A DNA stretch of 64,000 nt from G963667675 sp965249215 (GTDB lineage Bacteria > Chloroflexota > Dehalococcoidia > Lucifugimonadales > UBA3495): NCBI GenBank assembly GCA_965249215.1, contig CBDFLN010000001.1, positions 1,054,001 through 1,118,000 of the forward strand. Direction: 5' to 3'. The position numbers and the translations under genes are program-made. The notes beneath the pieces are model-generated. The model was not told the DNA's origin and searched no databases. It saw only the letters and a program-made list of their open reading frames with translations. Below are positions 16,103 through 25,141 of this stretch, piece after piece (position 1 is the stretch's first letter; the number at the start of each line of letters is the position of its first letter).

Positions 16103-19100
16103 ATGACGGATAGCGGCGGACCAGGCAACGGGACAGACGGGGAAAAGTCCGCGCACATCGACTACGCCGCCCCCAAATACAAGAGGGCCGCCGGGGAAAT
16201 CCTGCGGCGGCACAACAACTTCGAGGCCGAGGCAAACATCACCAGCGCGGTCCGGGACTTCCTCATCCTCACCGGCCTGGCCCGGAGCGAAGAAATCGTA
16301 GAAGAAAATCCGCCCTCCGACGGTTCTCGCCGGGCGGTGGACCTGACGGCCTTGGACACCTTCATCGAGTTCAAGCGCAGGATCGGCGCCACCGCCGGAT
16401 TCGACCCCAATCCCGACTACGTCGGGCAGATCGACGACTACCTGGCCCAATCGGCGGCTCAAGGGCGGGTGCGCATGGGCGTTCTCACCGACGGCAAGCA
16501 GTGGCTGCTGCGCTGGCCGGGAGCCGGGGAAGTCAAGACGACGCCTCCGTACACCTTCACTTTGGGTGACCCGGACAAGTGGTTCCTCCTATTCGAGTGG
16601 CTCCGAGACACCGCCCTGGTGTCCCTGGAAGGCGTCAGCCCCGATAGGAAGGGAATTGCAGAGCACTTCGGGCCGGACAGCCCGTCATACCAGCGGGACA
16701 TCGCCGCCCTGAAAGCCCTCTACCAAACCCACGCCGATCTGGAAACCATCCGGGTCAAGCGGCGGCTGTGGTATGACCTGCTGCGCACTGCCCTGGGCGA
16801 GGTCGCCTACAGCACCGAAGGTATAGAAGACTCGAATCGGGAGGCCATAAGCGAGGTCATCGGCAAGTTCACGGAGGACACGGCGGAGATGGACGACCTG
16901 TTCGTCCGTCACACCTACCTCTGCGCGGTGACCGGCATGGTGGTGCAGGCGTCCTTCGGCATCGACATCCGGGGTTGGCCGCCACCGACGCTGACGACCT
17001 GCTTCAGGGGCGGAAGCTGAACCAGGCAACAGGGCTGCAGGGGGTGCTGGAATCGGACTTCTTCGCCTGGCCCAACGAGGTGGGCGGCATCCCGCTGTTG
17101 CGAACCCTGGCCCGCCGGGTAGCCCGGTTCAGGTGGGTCGATGCGCCGCCGGACACCGCGGCGGTCCTTTACGAGACCGTCATCCCGCCTGAGGAGCAGC
17201 GGCAATTGGGAGAATACTACACGCCCGCCTGGCTGGCTAGGACGATGGTCCGGGAACTGATAACCGACCCCCCTGCACCAGCGGGTGCTGGACCCGGCCT
17301 GCGGCTCAGGCACCTTCCTGGCCGAGGCGGCGTCCCACTTCATTGCCGCCGGCGTAAAGGCCAAATGGGAGCCATCGGAGATACTGAACCGCCTGCGGGG
17401 AGCGGTCACCGGCATCGACGTTCACCCCGTAGCGGTCCACCTGGCCCGGTCCGCCTGGACGCTGGCAGCCCGTTCGGCCATCAACGCTGCGGGCGCTGCG
17501 GGGTTCAACTCATCATTGTCCATCCCGGTGTACCTGGGAGATGCCTTGCAGTTGCGGTTCCGCACAGGGGACATGTTCGCCGAGAAGGAAATCAGGATAC
17601 AGACCAGCGACGACGAGAACACCGAGCTGGTCTTTCCCGTCAGCCTGGTGGAGCGAGCCGAGGACTTCGACGCGCTGATGAGCGACGTTGCGGCCTACAT
17701 CGAGCAGGGCGACGAACCCCAACTGGCCTTGAAAGACAACCACATCAAAGAACGCTCCCCGGAGTGGAATATCATGTGCAAGACCATCAAGGCTATGCAG
17801 CGCCTCCACCGCAGGGGACGAGACCACATCTGGGCCTACTACACCCGTAACATGGTGCGGCCGGTAGTGTTATCCCGCGCCAAGGTGGACGTGGTGATTG
17901 GAAACCCGCCCTGGATAAACTTCAACCAGACCGCCGATGTAATGCGGGACGCGCTATATGACCTGAGCCGAAACCGCTACGGCATCTGGGCCGGAGGGCG
18001 TTACTCCACCCACCAAGACGTGGCCGGGCTGTTCTTCGCCCGTAGCGCCGACCTGTACCTGAAAGACGGCGGCACCATCGGATTCGTGATGCCTCACAGC
18101 GCCTTGCAGGCCGGACAGCACTCCAAGTGGCGGACCGGCGCCTGGACGGCTGGCAAAAGCGGTGAGACCTTGGCTGTCGATTTTAGTTACAAGCCTGCCT
18201 GGGACCTGGAAAAGCTGGAACCAAATACCTTCTTTCCGGTCCCGGCGTCGGTGGCGTTCGCGAAGCGCATTGGTGTTACCTCCTTAGCATTGGCTAAGCC
18301 GTTAGCCGGGCAGGTAGAACGCTGGCATGGCAACGAGGGGGCCGACGACGTGCTACGGCAGCTTGTGGACATCACCGATACCGGAGTCACAGGCGATTCG
18401 CCCTACGCCAGGCTGTCTCGGCAGGGCGCGACCATCGTCCCGCGCTGCTTGTTCTTCGTCAACGAAACGGAGAACACCGCCGTTGTGCAGGCGGCGCAGA
18501 CCGTCACCGTAAACCCCCGGCGAGGCAGCCTGGACAAGGCCCCGTGGAAGGACCTGGACCTGGCCGCCATCAGCGATCAGACCATCGAGAGAGCGCACCT
18601 GTTCGACATTCACTTGGGGGAGACCGTAGCGCCCTACGTTACGCTGGAGCCGCTGCAGGCGCTGCTGCCCGTGAAGCGAGGCGAATTTGCCATACCCGCG
18701 GATGACGAAGGCCCCGGCGGGGTCAAATTAGGCGGGCTGGAGCGGTGGATGCGAGAGCGTTGGCAGACGATAAGCGGACTATGGGAAACCAACAAACAGC
18801 CTGCCAACCAACTGAATCTGCTGGGCCAACTGGACTACTTGCACAAGCTGTCGGCGCAGTTGGAACGGCGACAGGATTCGGGAGGCAGACCAGTTCGGGT
18901 TGCCTATACTAGTTCAGGTACTCCGACAGCAGCGGTAGTCGCGAATGATGAAAACTTGGTTGATTACACTTTGTTCTGGATTACCTGCAAAGACATTGAA
19001 GAGGCCTACTACCTGTTGGCCGTAATAAACAGCGATGTCCTGTATGAATCGGTTCAATCGCTGATGCCCAAAGGCTTGTTCGGAGCGCGACACCTGCAAA

Positions 19101-19416
19101 AGCACCTGTGGAGGCTGCCTATCCCGGAGTTCGACCCGTCGCAGGAATTGCACGCGTCCATAGCCGAGGCCGGGGCAACGGCGGCAGTCGGGGCGGGGAA
19201 GAAGTTGGAGAAACTAAGGAAACAGCGGGGTGACAAGCTGACCGTGGCCATCGCCGGCGGGAGTTGCGGAAGTGGCTGCGGGCGTCCGAGGAGGGTAAGG
19301 CCGTGGAGGCCGCGGTGGGGAAGCTGCTGGGGGGTAGGTTGCGATCTATTGATCTGGCAGTAAACAAGCCACAAAAAAACAAGCAGCCAAAGCCGCTCGG
19401 GGGAACTGTACTGTAG
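16103..19416 (+). pseudogene. Type IIG restriction-modification enzyme broken by three frameshifts
   Basis: One gene spread over three frames. The N-terminal part (16103 to ~16970) has a nuclease-like D80...E89-F-K91 pattern. The middle part (~16970-17275) has R-Q-L-G-E-Y-Y-T-P. The third part (from ~17275) has V-L-D-P-A-C-G-S-G-T-F-L and N-P-P-W, motifs I and IV of an N6-adenine methyltransferase. Continuity is restored by adding a base near the GGGG at ~16972, removing one C from the six-C run at ~17269-17274, and adding a C at ~19255. The true tail (W-L-R-A-S-E-E-G-K) then ends at TAG 19414-19416. Restored length is about 1100 residues, normal for Eco57I-like enzymes that methylate and cut. 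Either real decay or indel errors explains it. Confidence 0.8.
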
Positions 19417-19422
19417 CATCCA

Positions 19423-19707
19423 TCAGCACTTTAAATCTCGGACCAGAAGCCCCTTATCTCGAAGAATGTCGATGTAAGATTCTCGGTCGAGGGTGCACCG
19501 GATCGCTTTCCGCAGTTGGCTATCATCCAACTTTAGTTGCTGCCGGATACTGTGGTGCATTGGCAAGTCCCCTGACTTGTTCGAACGCCTGGTCCGGACT
19601 ACGACCTTGCCATCGACTACCAGCCAGGCCAGCCGGTCACCACTATTTCTGACCTCGAACCCGAACTTCTCGATTATGCGGTCAAATTCAGCTCGCTTTA
19701 ACGGCAT
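19423..19707 (-). CDS. HicA-like putative toxin
   Basis: A 94-residue basic protein. The N-terminal R-I-I-E-K-F-G-F-E-V-R then a beta segment L-A-W-L-V-V-D-G-K-V-V-V-R-T-R-R recalls the small double-stranded-RNA-binding fold of HicA toxins. The usual G-S-H histidine of classical HicA is not present; a later M-H-H-S could be the functional histidine or this is a side branch. Its ATG lies inside the end of the upstream gene (20-base overlap, 19688-19707), the usual coupling of toxin to antitoxin. It converges on the broken type IIG gene with only 6 bases between. Assignment as toxin is inference from size, charge and arrangement. Confidence 0.5.
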   Translation of the reverse strand: MPLKRAEFDRIIEKFGFEVRNSGDRLAWLVVDGKVVVRTRRSNKSGDLPMHHSIRQQLKLDDSQLRKAIRCTLDRESYIDILRDKGLLVRDLKC

Positions 19708-20098
19708 TAGCTTTGCGGACTTTGCGAGCTAGTGTTTCCCAAACCAGAAGCAAGTCTGGCCCGAGCCGGTCCTGATCAGACTCCAGGGTATGATAGAGTT
19801 CGCCTAGCGTAGCCTGAAGGTCTTTGAGAGCTTCGGATAGGTTCGCGCCGAAGCCAAACTCGTTCAGTTCGGTTGCCTCAACGACGTACTTATTTCCTTC
19901 CCTCATCCATGTGACTGCGATTGGTTCCACAATGCGAAGGCGCCCATCGCGGAGGCTTCCCAATCCAAATGACTCGGGCAGATCCATTGGATCATCGATT
20001 ATCTCGAATGTCTCCGGCGCCACCATGGAAGCCGCAGTCCAAGATGCAACGTCCTCCCTTTGTTGCGTAAATGGTGGCATTTCTAGAGTTGCACTCAT
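19688..20098 (-). CDS. HicB-like putative antitoxin
   Basis: A 136-residue acidic protein. Residues ~75-120 (Y-V-V-E-A-T-E-L-N-E-F-G-F-G-A-N-L-S-E-A-L-K-D-L-Q-A-T-L) follow the HicB pattern of a short sheet, a turn and a helix used to bind the cognate toxin. No separate helix-turn-helix or ribbon-helix-helix DNA-binding domain is visible at the C-terminus. A strong RBS (GGAGGATAG) precedes the ATG. It begins 3 bases after the stop of the DUF6941-like gene and overlaps the HicA-like gene by 20 bases, so the three genes should be translated from one message. Confidence 0.5.
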   Translation of the reverse strand: MSATLEMPPFTQQREDVASWTAASMVAPETFEIIDDPMDLPESFGLGSLRDGRLRIVEPIAVTWMREGNKYVVEATELNEFGFGANLSEALKDLQATLGELYHTLESDQDRLGPDLLLVWETLARKVRKANAVKAS

Positions 20099-20101
20099 AG
20101 T

Positions 20102-20521
20102 CTATCCTCCAGGCTGAGCGGCTCTTACAGAAGCTGACCCAAGAAAGGTTGAATTCGCCCATATTTGAAATTCATATAAGCCGGCCTCTGGCATTTGAAG
20201 GGGAGGGAACGGAAGGAACAAATCATGTGTCGCTAGACGGTCCGTGGACGACAAACCACCTTCTGCCTTGCCTAGCAATTCGCCCGTTTCAGTATGAACG
20301 TAGCGTATGTCAAATTCATAGTGCCCCTCCGCATCCGCGATCTTGAAGTACAGGTGCATAGCCAGTGTGGCCGGGAAGTTCCCATGAACGGTGTCGAAAA
20401 TACCAATTAGGCTCTTCTTGCCGGTGTTAGGGTCGGTTGCCGCTGCCTCACAGACCAACGCGGCGACCAAGAGGGGAACAACCTCGCTGAGAGGTTGTTT
20501 CTTAGGCTGCGTCAAACTCAA
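20102..20521 (-). CDS. DUF6941-like protein of unknown function
   Basis: A 139-residue protein with the pattern P-L-L-V-A-A-L-V-C-E-A-A-A-x-D-P-N-T-G-K-K-S-L-I-G-I-F-D followed by beta-rich sequence ending in Y-E-F-Q-I-W-A-N. I recognise this as resembling the DUF6941 family, small all-beta proteins with no assigned role. What is unusual here is context: it is the first gene of a tight operon with HicB-like and HicA-like genes, next to a broken restriction-modification gene. No signal peptide is apparent. The hairpin at 20574-20632 lies just upstream of its start and could be an operator or 5' leader element. Confidence 0.6.
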   Translation of the reverse strand: MSLTQPKKQPLSEVVPLLVAALVCEAAATDPNTGKKSLIGIFDTVHGNFPATLAMHLYFKIADAEGHYEFDIRYVHTETGELLGKAEGGLSSTDRLATHDLFLPFPPLQMPEAGLYEFQIWANSTFLGSASVRAAQPGG

Positions 20522-20573
20522 TCATGTCCGAGGCATTGATGCGGGAACGAAGGGTATTTCTGCGGATTGAACC

Positions 20574-20632
20574 CAACCGCGGTGTAGACTGTAAGCGGGC
20601 TGGCGTCGGCACCACACGCTACACCGCGGTTG
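20574..20632. promoter_or_regulatory. 14-bp perfect inverted repeat upstream of DUF6941/TA-like operon
   Basis: CAACCGCGGTGTAG (20574-20587) is repeated inverted as CTACACCGCGGTTG (20619-20632), with 31 bases between. Each arm contains the palindrome CCGCGG. It sits 50-110 bases upstream of the minus-strand start at 20521, where the operon promoter should be. Toxin-antitoxin operons are usually repressed by their own complex at inverted repeats, so an operator is one reading. A terminator-like stem or a small mobile element remnant is the alternative. Confidence 0.5.
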
Positions 20633-20735
20633 ACAACCTGTCAAGCCCTCTGCCCCACCTCTATTGGCCATTCCTATGTTATCTATTCTAATTGCGGGGG
20701 AAGCCGCGGGCAAGAGACCAGTGTCAGCTGTTGTT

Positions 20736-20945
20736 CTACCCGCACACCGTTTTCACGACTGACACATCGTGGAAAAGACTTACCCTGCCCGTGGACCATC
20801 GAATGAATCCGGCAGGCATCCGCGCCGTAGCCTTGGCCAAGCGGTACTGGGTAATGTTCATTTGGAGGAGCAACTTCTCGTTGAGGATTTCTCCAAGGTG
20901 AACGGTGAACGGCTTTCGGGGATTGTTCGCCATCTTGCTGGCCAT
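20736..20945 (-). pseudogene. Decayed HigA-type antitoxin fragment
   Basis: From the ATG at 20945 (RBS GAGGAGAC) the product reads K-P-F-T-V-H-L-G-E-I-L-N-E-K-L-L then N-I-T-Q-Y-R-L-A-K-A, the start of the HigA helix-turn-helix domain. The expected continuation (R-I-H-x-M-V-H-G) is present but in another frame (C-R-I-H-S-M-V-H-G), and the sequence then degenerates and stops short. About half of the normal ~100 residues are missing. No HigB toxin gene remains. It is a remnant next to the IS1380 insertion. Confidence 0.65.
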
Positions 20946-21079
20946 AGTCTCCTCTCTCACTCAGTGGTAGTCCACTATCTCCACTTGATCAGCGTTCCCT
21001 TCGTTCAATTGCAAGGTTAATGTGCGTCCAATTGCAACGTTGGCCCACTATACGAGCCGTGCGGCATTGGCCCCAATGA

Positions 21080-21084
21080 ATAAA
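21080..21084. repeat. Left target-site duplication ATAAA of IS1380 copy 1
   Basis: ATAAA directly abuts the element's CCCGAATCC end and recurs at 22804-22808 on the other side. IS1380-family elements typically generate 4-5 bp duplications, so this marks the exact insertion point. Confidence 0.85.
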
Positions 21085-21135
21085 CCCGAATCCACCGAAG
21101 GAGGGCGTCGGGTTAGCGTCCTGAAGCGGCAAGAA

Positions 21136-21199
21136 GGTGCTCCTGTGCTTCTGGGATAATGGTTTTGTAGCAAAAAACCGACCCCGGAAAAGGAGCACC
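21136..21199 (+). promoter_or_regulatory. IS1380 leader: extended -10 promoter between arms of an RBS-hiding hairpin
   Basis: GGTGCTCCT (21136-21144) is complementary to AGGAGCACC (21191-21199), and the AGGAG of the right arm is the transposase Shine-Dalgarno sequence, 10 bases before the ATG at 21206. Between them lies TGGGATAAT (21152-21160), an extended -10 promoter. A transcript started there would lack the left arm and be translatable. A transcript entering from outside would carry both arms and hide the RBS. The same layout exists in copy 2. Confidence 0.6.
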
Positions 21200-21205
21200 C
21201 AATAG

Positions 21206-22531
21206 ATGCTGCCACGCAACCACCCCGACCGGATCCAAATCACCTTCGACGACCGCCGCTTGGTGGCCAATGCCGGGCTGCTCCTTCCGGCCACCCTGGC
21301 GCGGCACCTCGGCCTGCCCGAACTCGTCCGGCAGCGCCTCGACCTGGGCGATGCCCCGGGGCGGGCGAACACGAGCGACAAGATGATGACGCTGGTGGCG
21401 TCTGCGCTGGCTGGGGGCGACTGCATTGACGACGCCGATGTGTTGCGCACCGGGGGGACGGCCTGCACCCTGGGCGGCACGGTCAAGGCGCCATCCACCC
21501 TGGGCACCTTCCTGCGCAGCTTCCGGTGGGGCCACGTCCGTCAACTCGACCGGGTGAGCCGCGAGTTGCTGGCCCGGGCTTGGCAGGCCGGGGCGGGACC
21601 CGGCGACGGGCCCCTGACCATTGACCTGGACTCCACCATCTGCGAGACCTACGGACTGGCCAAGGAGGGCGCACGCCACCACGGCTATACCGGCAAGCGG
21701 GGCTATCACCCGCTGTTGGCCGTCGCCGCCGGCACCGGCGACGTGCTGATGTCCCGGCTGCGCGAGGGCCGCGCCAACACCGCCCGGGGCGCCGCCCACT
21801 TTCTGCGGGAGACGGTGGGGCGGGTACGCTACGCCGGGGCCAACGGACGACTCACGCTACGGGCCGACAGCGGGTTCTACACTCATGGCGTGGTATCCGT
21901 CTGCCGCAAGATGGATGTCCGCTTCTCCATCACCATCCGCCAGCACAAGAGCCTGCGCAATCTCATCGAGACGATACCCGAGGATGCCTGGACTCCCATT
22001 CCCTACTGGATGGACGGCGCCGCCGATGTGGCCGAGACCACCTGCACTCCCTTCCAGAGTGAACCTGACGCCGCGCCGGTGCGGCTCATCGTCCGGCGTG
22101 TGAAGCCCACGCCCGGTTCCCAGTTGGCCCTCTTCGCCAAATACAGCTATCACGGCTTCATCACCGACCGGGACGGGGAGTTGCTCGAACTGGAGGCTGA
22201 CCATCGCCGCCACGCCGAGATCGAGAATGCCATACGCGACCTCAAGTACGGCGTCGGGCTCAACCATCTCCCCTCGGGCCGCTTCGCCGCCAACGGCGCC
22301 TGGCTGGCCGTCCAGACGATGGCCCACAACCTGGCCCGCTGGACCGCGCGGATCGGTCTGGGAGAGCGGATAGCCACCACCAAGACCCTCCGGCGGCGGT
22401 TCTTCTCCCTGGCCGGACGGCTCACCCGCTCGGCACGCCGGTTGACCCTGCATCTTCCGGATCGCTGGCCTTGGGCTGAGAAGTTCAGCCGCGCCTTGGC
22501 CCGGCTGCGAGCCATTCCACTCCCGGCCTGA
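21206..22531 (+). CDS. IS1380-family transposase (copy 1)
   Basis: A 441-residue DDE transposase. The first acidic residue is in I-D-L-D-S-T-I-C-E-T-Y-G (~residue 138-149), followed by G-Y-T-G-K-R-G-Y-H-P-L-L-A and the second Asp in L-R-A-D-S-G-F-Y (~225). The catalytic Glu lies in H-A-E-I-E-N-A-I-R-D-L-K-Y-G-V-G-L (~340). That order and spacing, with the beta-strand insertion before the Glu, is diagnostic of IS1380. It is full length and has no frameshift, so this copy should be active. The amino-acid sequence is identical to the copy at 29213. Confidence 0.95.
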   Translation: MLPRNHPDRIQITFDDRRLVANAGLLLPATLARHLGLPELVRQRLDLGDAPGRANTSDKMMTLVASALAGGDCIDDADVLRTGGTACTLGGTVKAPSTLGTFLRSFRWGHVRQLDRVSRELLARAWQAGAGPGDGPLTIDLDSTICETYGLAKEGARHHGYTGKRGYHPLLAVAAGTGDVLMSRLREGRANTARGAAHFLRETVGRVRYAGANGRLTLRADSGFYTHGVVSVCRKMDVRFSITIRQHKSLRNLIETIPEDAWTPIPYWMDGAADVAETTCTPFQSEPDAAPVRLIVRRVKPTPGSQLALFAKYSYHGFITDRDGELLELEADHRRHAEIENAIRDLKYGVGLNHLPSGRFAANGAWLAVQTMAHNLARWTARIGLGERIATTKTLRRRFFSLAGRLTRSARRLTLHLPDRWPWAEKFSRALARLRAIPLPA

Positions 22532-22903
22532 CGGCACCGTCGGCGACCGACCCACCCACCGGACAACCGAAGATCCCCGCAGACTCGCGCCAGCCCGGTC
22601 CGAGAGAGTTCCCTGTTGCGTATTCTCTCGCCATCCCGCGCATCGCAGCTCCTGCAGACGCCCATAGGGGCCCCTGTGCGGCGATGAAGACCGTCCGCCG
22701 ACCTCCCTACCCCAAATGGAACCCAGGCTATTTCCCCTGTAGCTCCCTCATCCCCCTTCCGCTTTCCTCACGCCGTCCATCGGTGTCCTTCGGTGGATTC
22801 GGGATAAAGCAGGGCCTGGTTTCCTGAAAGCAAAACGGGGCATGGCGGTCGAAATCGGAATGGGAACGTCGCCGCAGGCAGCCGGGGCCGGCAGCAGTCC
22901 CTA

Positions 22904-25141
22904 CTAAGCCCTAGCTGGGGCCGGCAGGCTGGACTGGTCCCGGGTAACGGAAATGGCGCCCCGCACTGCCTCCAGCTTGGAAAACAGCTTGCCCAGCTGG
23001 TCCAGGCCGGTCGTGTGCAATGTCAATTCCATGGTGACGGTGCCATCGGCGTGTTCCTTGGTAATCACCCCGGCGATGTTCACGTGCTCCTCCGACACCA
23101 GGACGGTCACGTCCCGCAGCAGCCCCACCCGGTCGTAGGCCCGCATCTTCACCCTCACCGGATGCAGTTCCCGGGCCGCCCCCCATTCCACCTTGACCAC
23201 CCGTTCCTGCTCGTCTTCATTGCGGATTCCGGGGCAGTCCTTCTTGTGGACGGTAACTCCCCTGGCCCTGGTGATGAAGCCCATTATCGCGTCGCCGGGA
23301 ATCGGATTGCAGCACCGGCCTATGCGCACCAGCAGGTCGCCGACACCAAGCACCGAAATCCCCGAACTGGGGCTGGACAGAGGAAGGTTGGGTTTGACAA
23401 GGTCCTTTTGCTGGCTGGAATCCTGGCGCGCCTGGGCCAGCCGGTGGGACACCTGGCTCTCCGTAAATACCCCGGAACCCAGGTTGGCCAGCAGTTCGTC
23501 TATGTCTTCGTATTTGCACAGGGTCAGGATTTCGGCTTCGTCGAAGCGCTGGTTGAACCTCTTTATCTCCCGGCGCAGCAGTTCCCGGCCCCGCCGGATG
23601 TTGGCGCTGCGGGCCTGCCGCCGGAACCAGTGGCGGACCTTCTGCCTGGCGCTGGCCGATACCACGTAACCGCGGCTGGGGTTCAGCCAGTCCAGGCTGG
23701 GCCCCCGTTCCGACTTCGACGCCACCACCTCCACGGTATCGCCGTTTTGCAGGGCCGAGTCCAGGGCCACCAACCGGCCGTTGACCTTGGCGCCGATGCA
23801 GCGGTGGCCCAGTTCCGTGTGAATCTTGTAGGCGAAGTCCACCGCCGTAGATCCCACGGTGAGTTCCACGATGTCCCCCTTGGGGGTGTAGACGAACACC
23901 TGGTCGTGGAAGATGTCCTGCTTCACCGACTCTATGAACTCGTCGGTCCCGGCGACCTCCCGCTGCCAGTCCAGAAGCTGGCGCAGCCAGGTCATCTTCT
24001 CTTCGAAACGCAGGTCCCCCGAGTTGCCTTCCTTGTAGCGCCAGTGGGCCGCCACGCCGTATTCGGCAATCTGGTGCATCTCGTAGGTCTTTACCTGGAC
24101 CTCCAGGGGATTGCCGCCCTGGCAAATCACCGTGGTGTGCAGGGCCTGGTACATGTTTTCCTTGGGATTTGCTATGTAGTCGTCGAACTGGCCCGGAATC
24201 GGGTGCCAGAGCTGGTGGACTACGCCAAGGGTCTTGTAGCAGTCCTCGTTGGTGTCCACGAAGACTCGAAGCGCGTACAGGTCGTAAATGTCCCGCAGTT
24301 CCTGCCCCTGTTCGGCATACTTCTGCATCTTCCGGTGAGTGCTGTAGATCCCCTTGGGGCGGCCCACCACCTCGCCCTTCAGTCCAAGCGTCTCCATGGC
24401 CTCCCGGAGGATGCCGGCCACCTTTTCGACGTATTCCTCCCGTTCCCCCCGCTTGGCGGCCAGCATCTTGGAGATTTCGTGGTACCGCTCCTCGTCCAGG
24501 TGGCGGAAGGCCAGGTCGTCCAACCGCCACTTGATGTCCCAGATGCCCAGCCGGTGGGCCAGCGGCGAATAGATGTCCAGGGTCTCCTGGGCAATTCGCT
24601 TCCGCTTCTCCGGCGGCAAAGCGTCCAGGGTATACATGTTGTGCATGCGGTCGGCCAGCTTGATGAGCACCACCCGGATGTCCTCGGCCATGGACACCAG
24701 CATCTTGCGCAGGCTTTCGGCCTGCAAGTTGTCCTGGTCTTCGGCCCCGTCTCCGGCGGCGGTCTTGGGCTCGTAGAAGCGGGCGTCCATGCGGGCCAGC
24801 TTGGTGACGCCGTCCACCAGCTTGGCGGTTTCGGGCCCGAACTGGGCCTCCACCTCTTCCAGGGTCACGCCGCAGTCCTCGACCACGTCATGGAGCAGGG
24901 CGGCTATGATGGTGTGGCCGTCCAGGCGGAGGTCGCTGAGTAACAGGGCGGCCTCCAGAGGATGGGCGATGTAGGGTTCGCCGGACTTGCGAGTCTGGCC
25001 CCGGTGGCAGCGGTCGGCGTAATCGTACGCCTGCCCGATCAGGTCCGTGGTTTCCTCGGGCAGGTAGGAGGCTACCCGTTCGATTAGCTTCTCGGCGCTG
25101 TCAGCCACTACGCCGTTCTTGGAGGTCTTGGTGTTAGTCAA
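22904..25141 (-). CDS. rel: Bifunctional (p)ppGpp synthetase/hydrolase (Rel/SpoT homologue)
   Basis: Controls the stringent response by making and degrading (p)ppGpp at the ribosome. The 745-residue protein has the full set of domains: HD hydrolase (H-P-L-E-A-A, L-L-H-D-V-V-E-D, residues ~60-115), synthetase with G-I-Y-S-T-H-R-K-M, D-I-Y-D-L-Y-A-L-R-V and M-Y-Q-A-L-H-T-T-V (~260-340), TGS (V-F-V-Y-T-P-K-G-D-I, ~415-475), and a C-terminal ACT (~670-740). Both catalytic centres look intact, so it is probably the only long Rel in this genome. It is flanked by IS1380 copy 1 at its 3' side; the stop lies 100 bases from the element. Confidence 0.95.
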   Translation of the reverse strand: MTNTKTSKNGVVADSAEKLIERVASYLPEETTDLIGQAYDYADRCHRGQTRKSGEPYIAHPLEAALLLSDLRLDGHTIIAALLHDVVEDCGVTLEEVEAQFGPETAKLVDGVTKLARMDARFYEPKTAAGDGAEDQDNLQAESLRKMLVSMAEDIRVVLIKLADRMHNMYTLDALPPEKRKRIAQETLDIYSPLAHRLGIWDIKWRLDDLAFRHLDEERYHEISKMLAAKRGEREEYVEKVAGILREAMETLGLKGEVVGRPKGIYSTHRKMQKYAEQGQELRDIYDLYALRVFVDTNEDCYKTLGVVHQLWHPIPGQFDDYIANPKENMYQALHTTVICQGGNPLEVQVKTYEMHQIAEYGVAAHWRYKEGNSGDLRFEEKMTWLRQLLDWQREVAGTDEFIESVKQDIFHDQVFVYTPKGDIVELTVGSTAVDFAYKIHTELGHRCIGAKVNGRLVALDSALQNGDTVEVVASKSERGPSLDWLNPSRGYVVSASARQKVRHWFRRQARSANIRRGRELLRREIKRFNQRFDEAEILTLCKYEDIDELLANLGSGVFTESQVSHRLAQARQDSSQQKDLVKPNLPLSSPSSGISVLGVGDLLVRIGRCCNPIPGDAIMGFITRARGVTVHKKDCPGIRNEDEQERVVKVEWGAARELHPVRVKMRAYDRVGLLRDVTVLVSEEHVNIAGVITKEHADGTVTMELTLHTTGLDQLGKLFSKLEAVRGAISVTRDQSSLPAPARA

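Larger units (their letters stand above)
21085..22803 (+). mobile_element. IS1380-family insertion sequence, copy 1
   Basis: A complete 1719-base element. The outer ends are an 18-bp perfect inverted repeat, CCCGAATCCACCGAAGGA at 21085 and its complement ending at 22803. It is bounded by ATAAA duplications and carries one full transposase gene. It is the same length as copy 2 at 29092-30810 and in direct orientation with it. Only one base difference was noticed (T at 22616 versus C at 30623). It landed 100 bases from the 3' end of rel and beside the decayed higA fragment, without breaking an intact gene. Confidence 0.93.

Noticed and set aside
16103..19416. Phase-variable restriction-modification gene
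   Set aside because: The tracts at the three shifts are short (four to six bases), not the long repeats that drive phase variation, and three simultaneous shifts would be needed.
23015..24943. 642-codon open frame on the plus strand over rel
   Set aside because: It is a shadow of the GC-rich rel gene on the minus strand. It has no RBS or family resemblance, while the rel reading has complete HD, synthetase, TGS and ACT domains.
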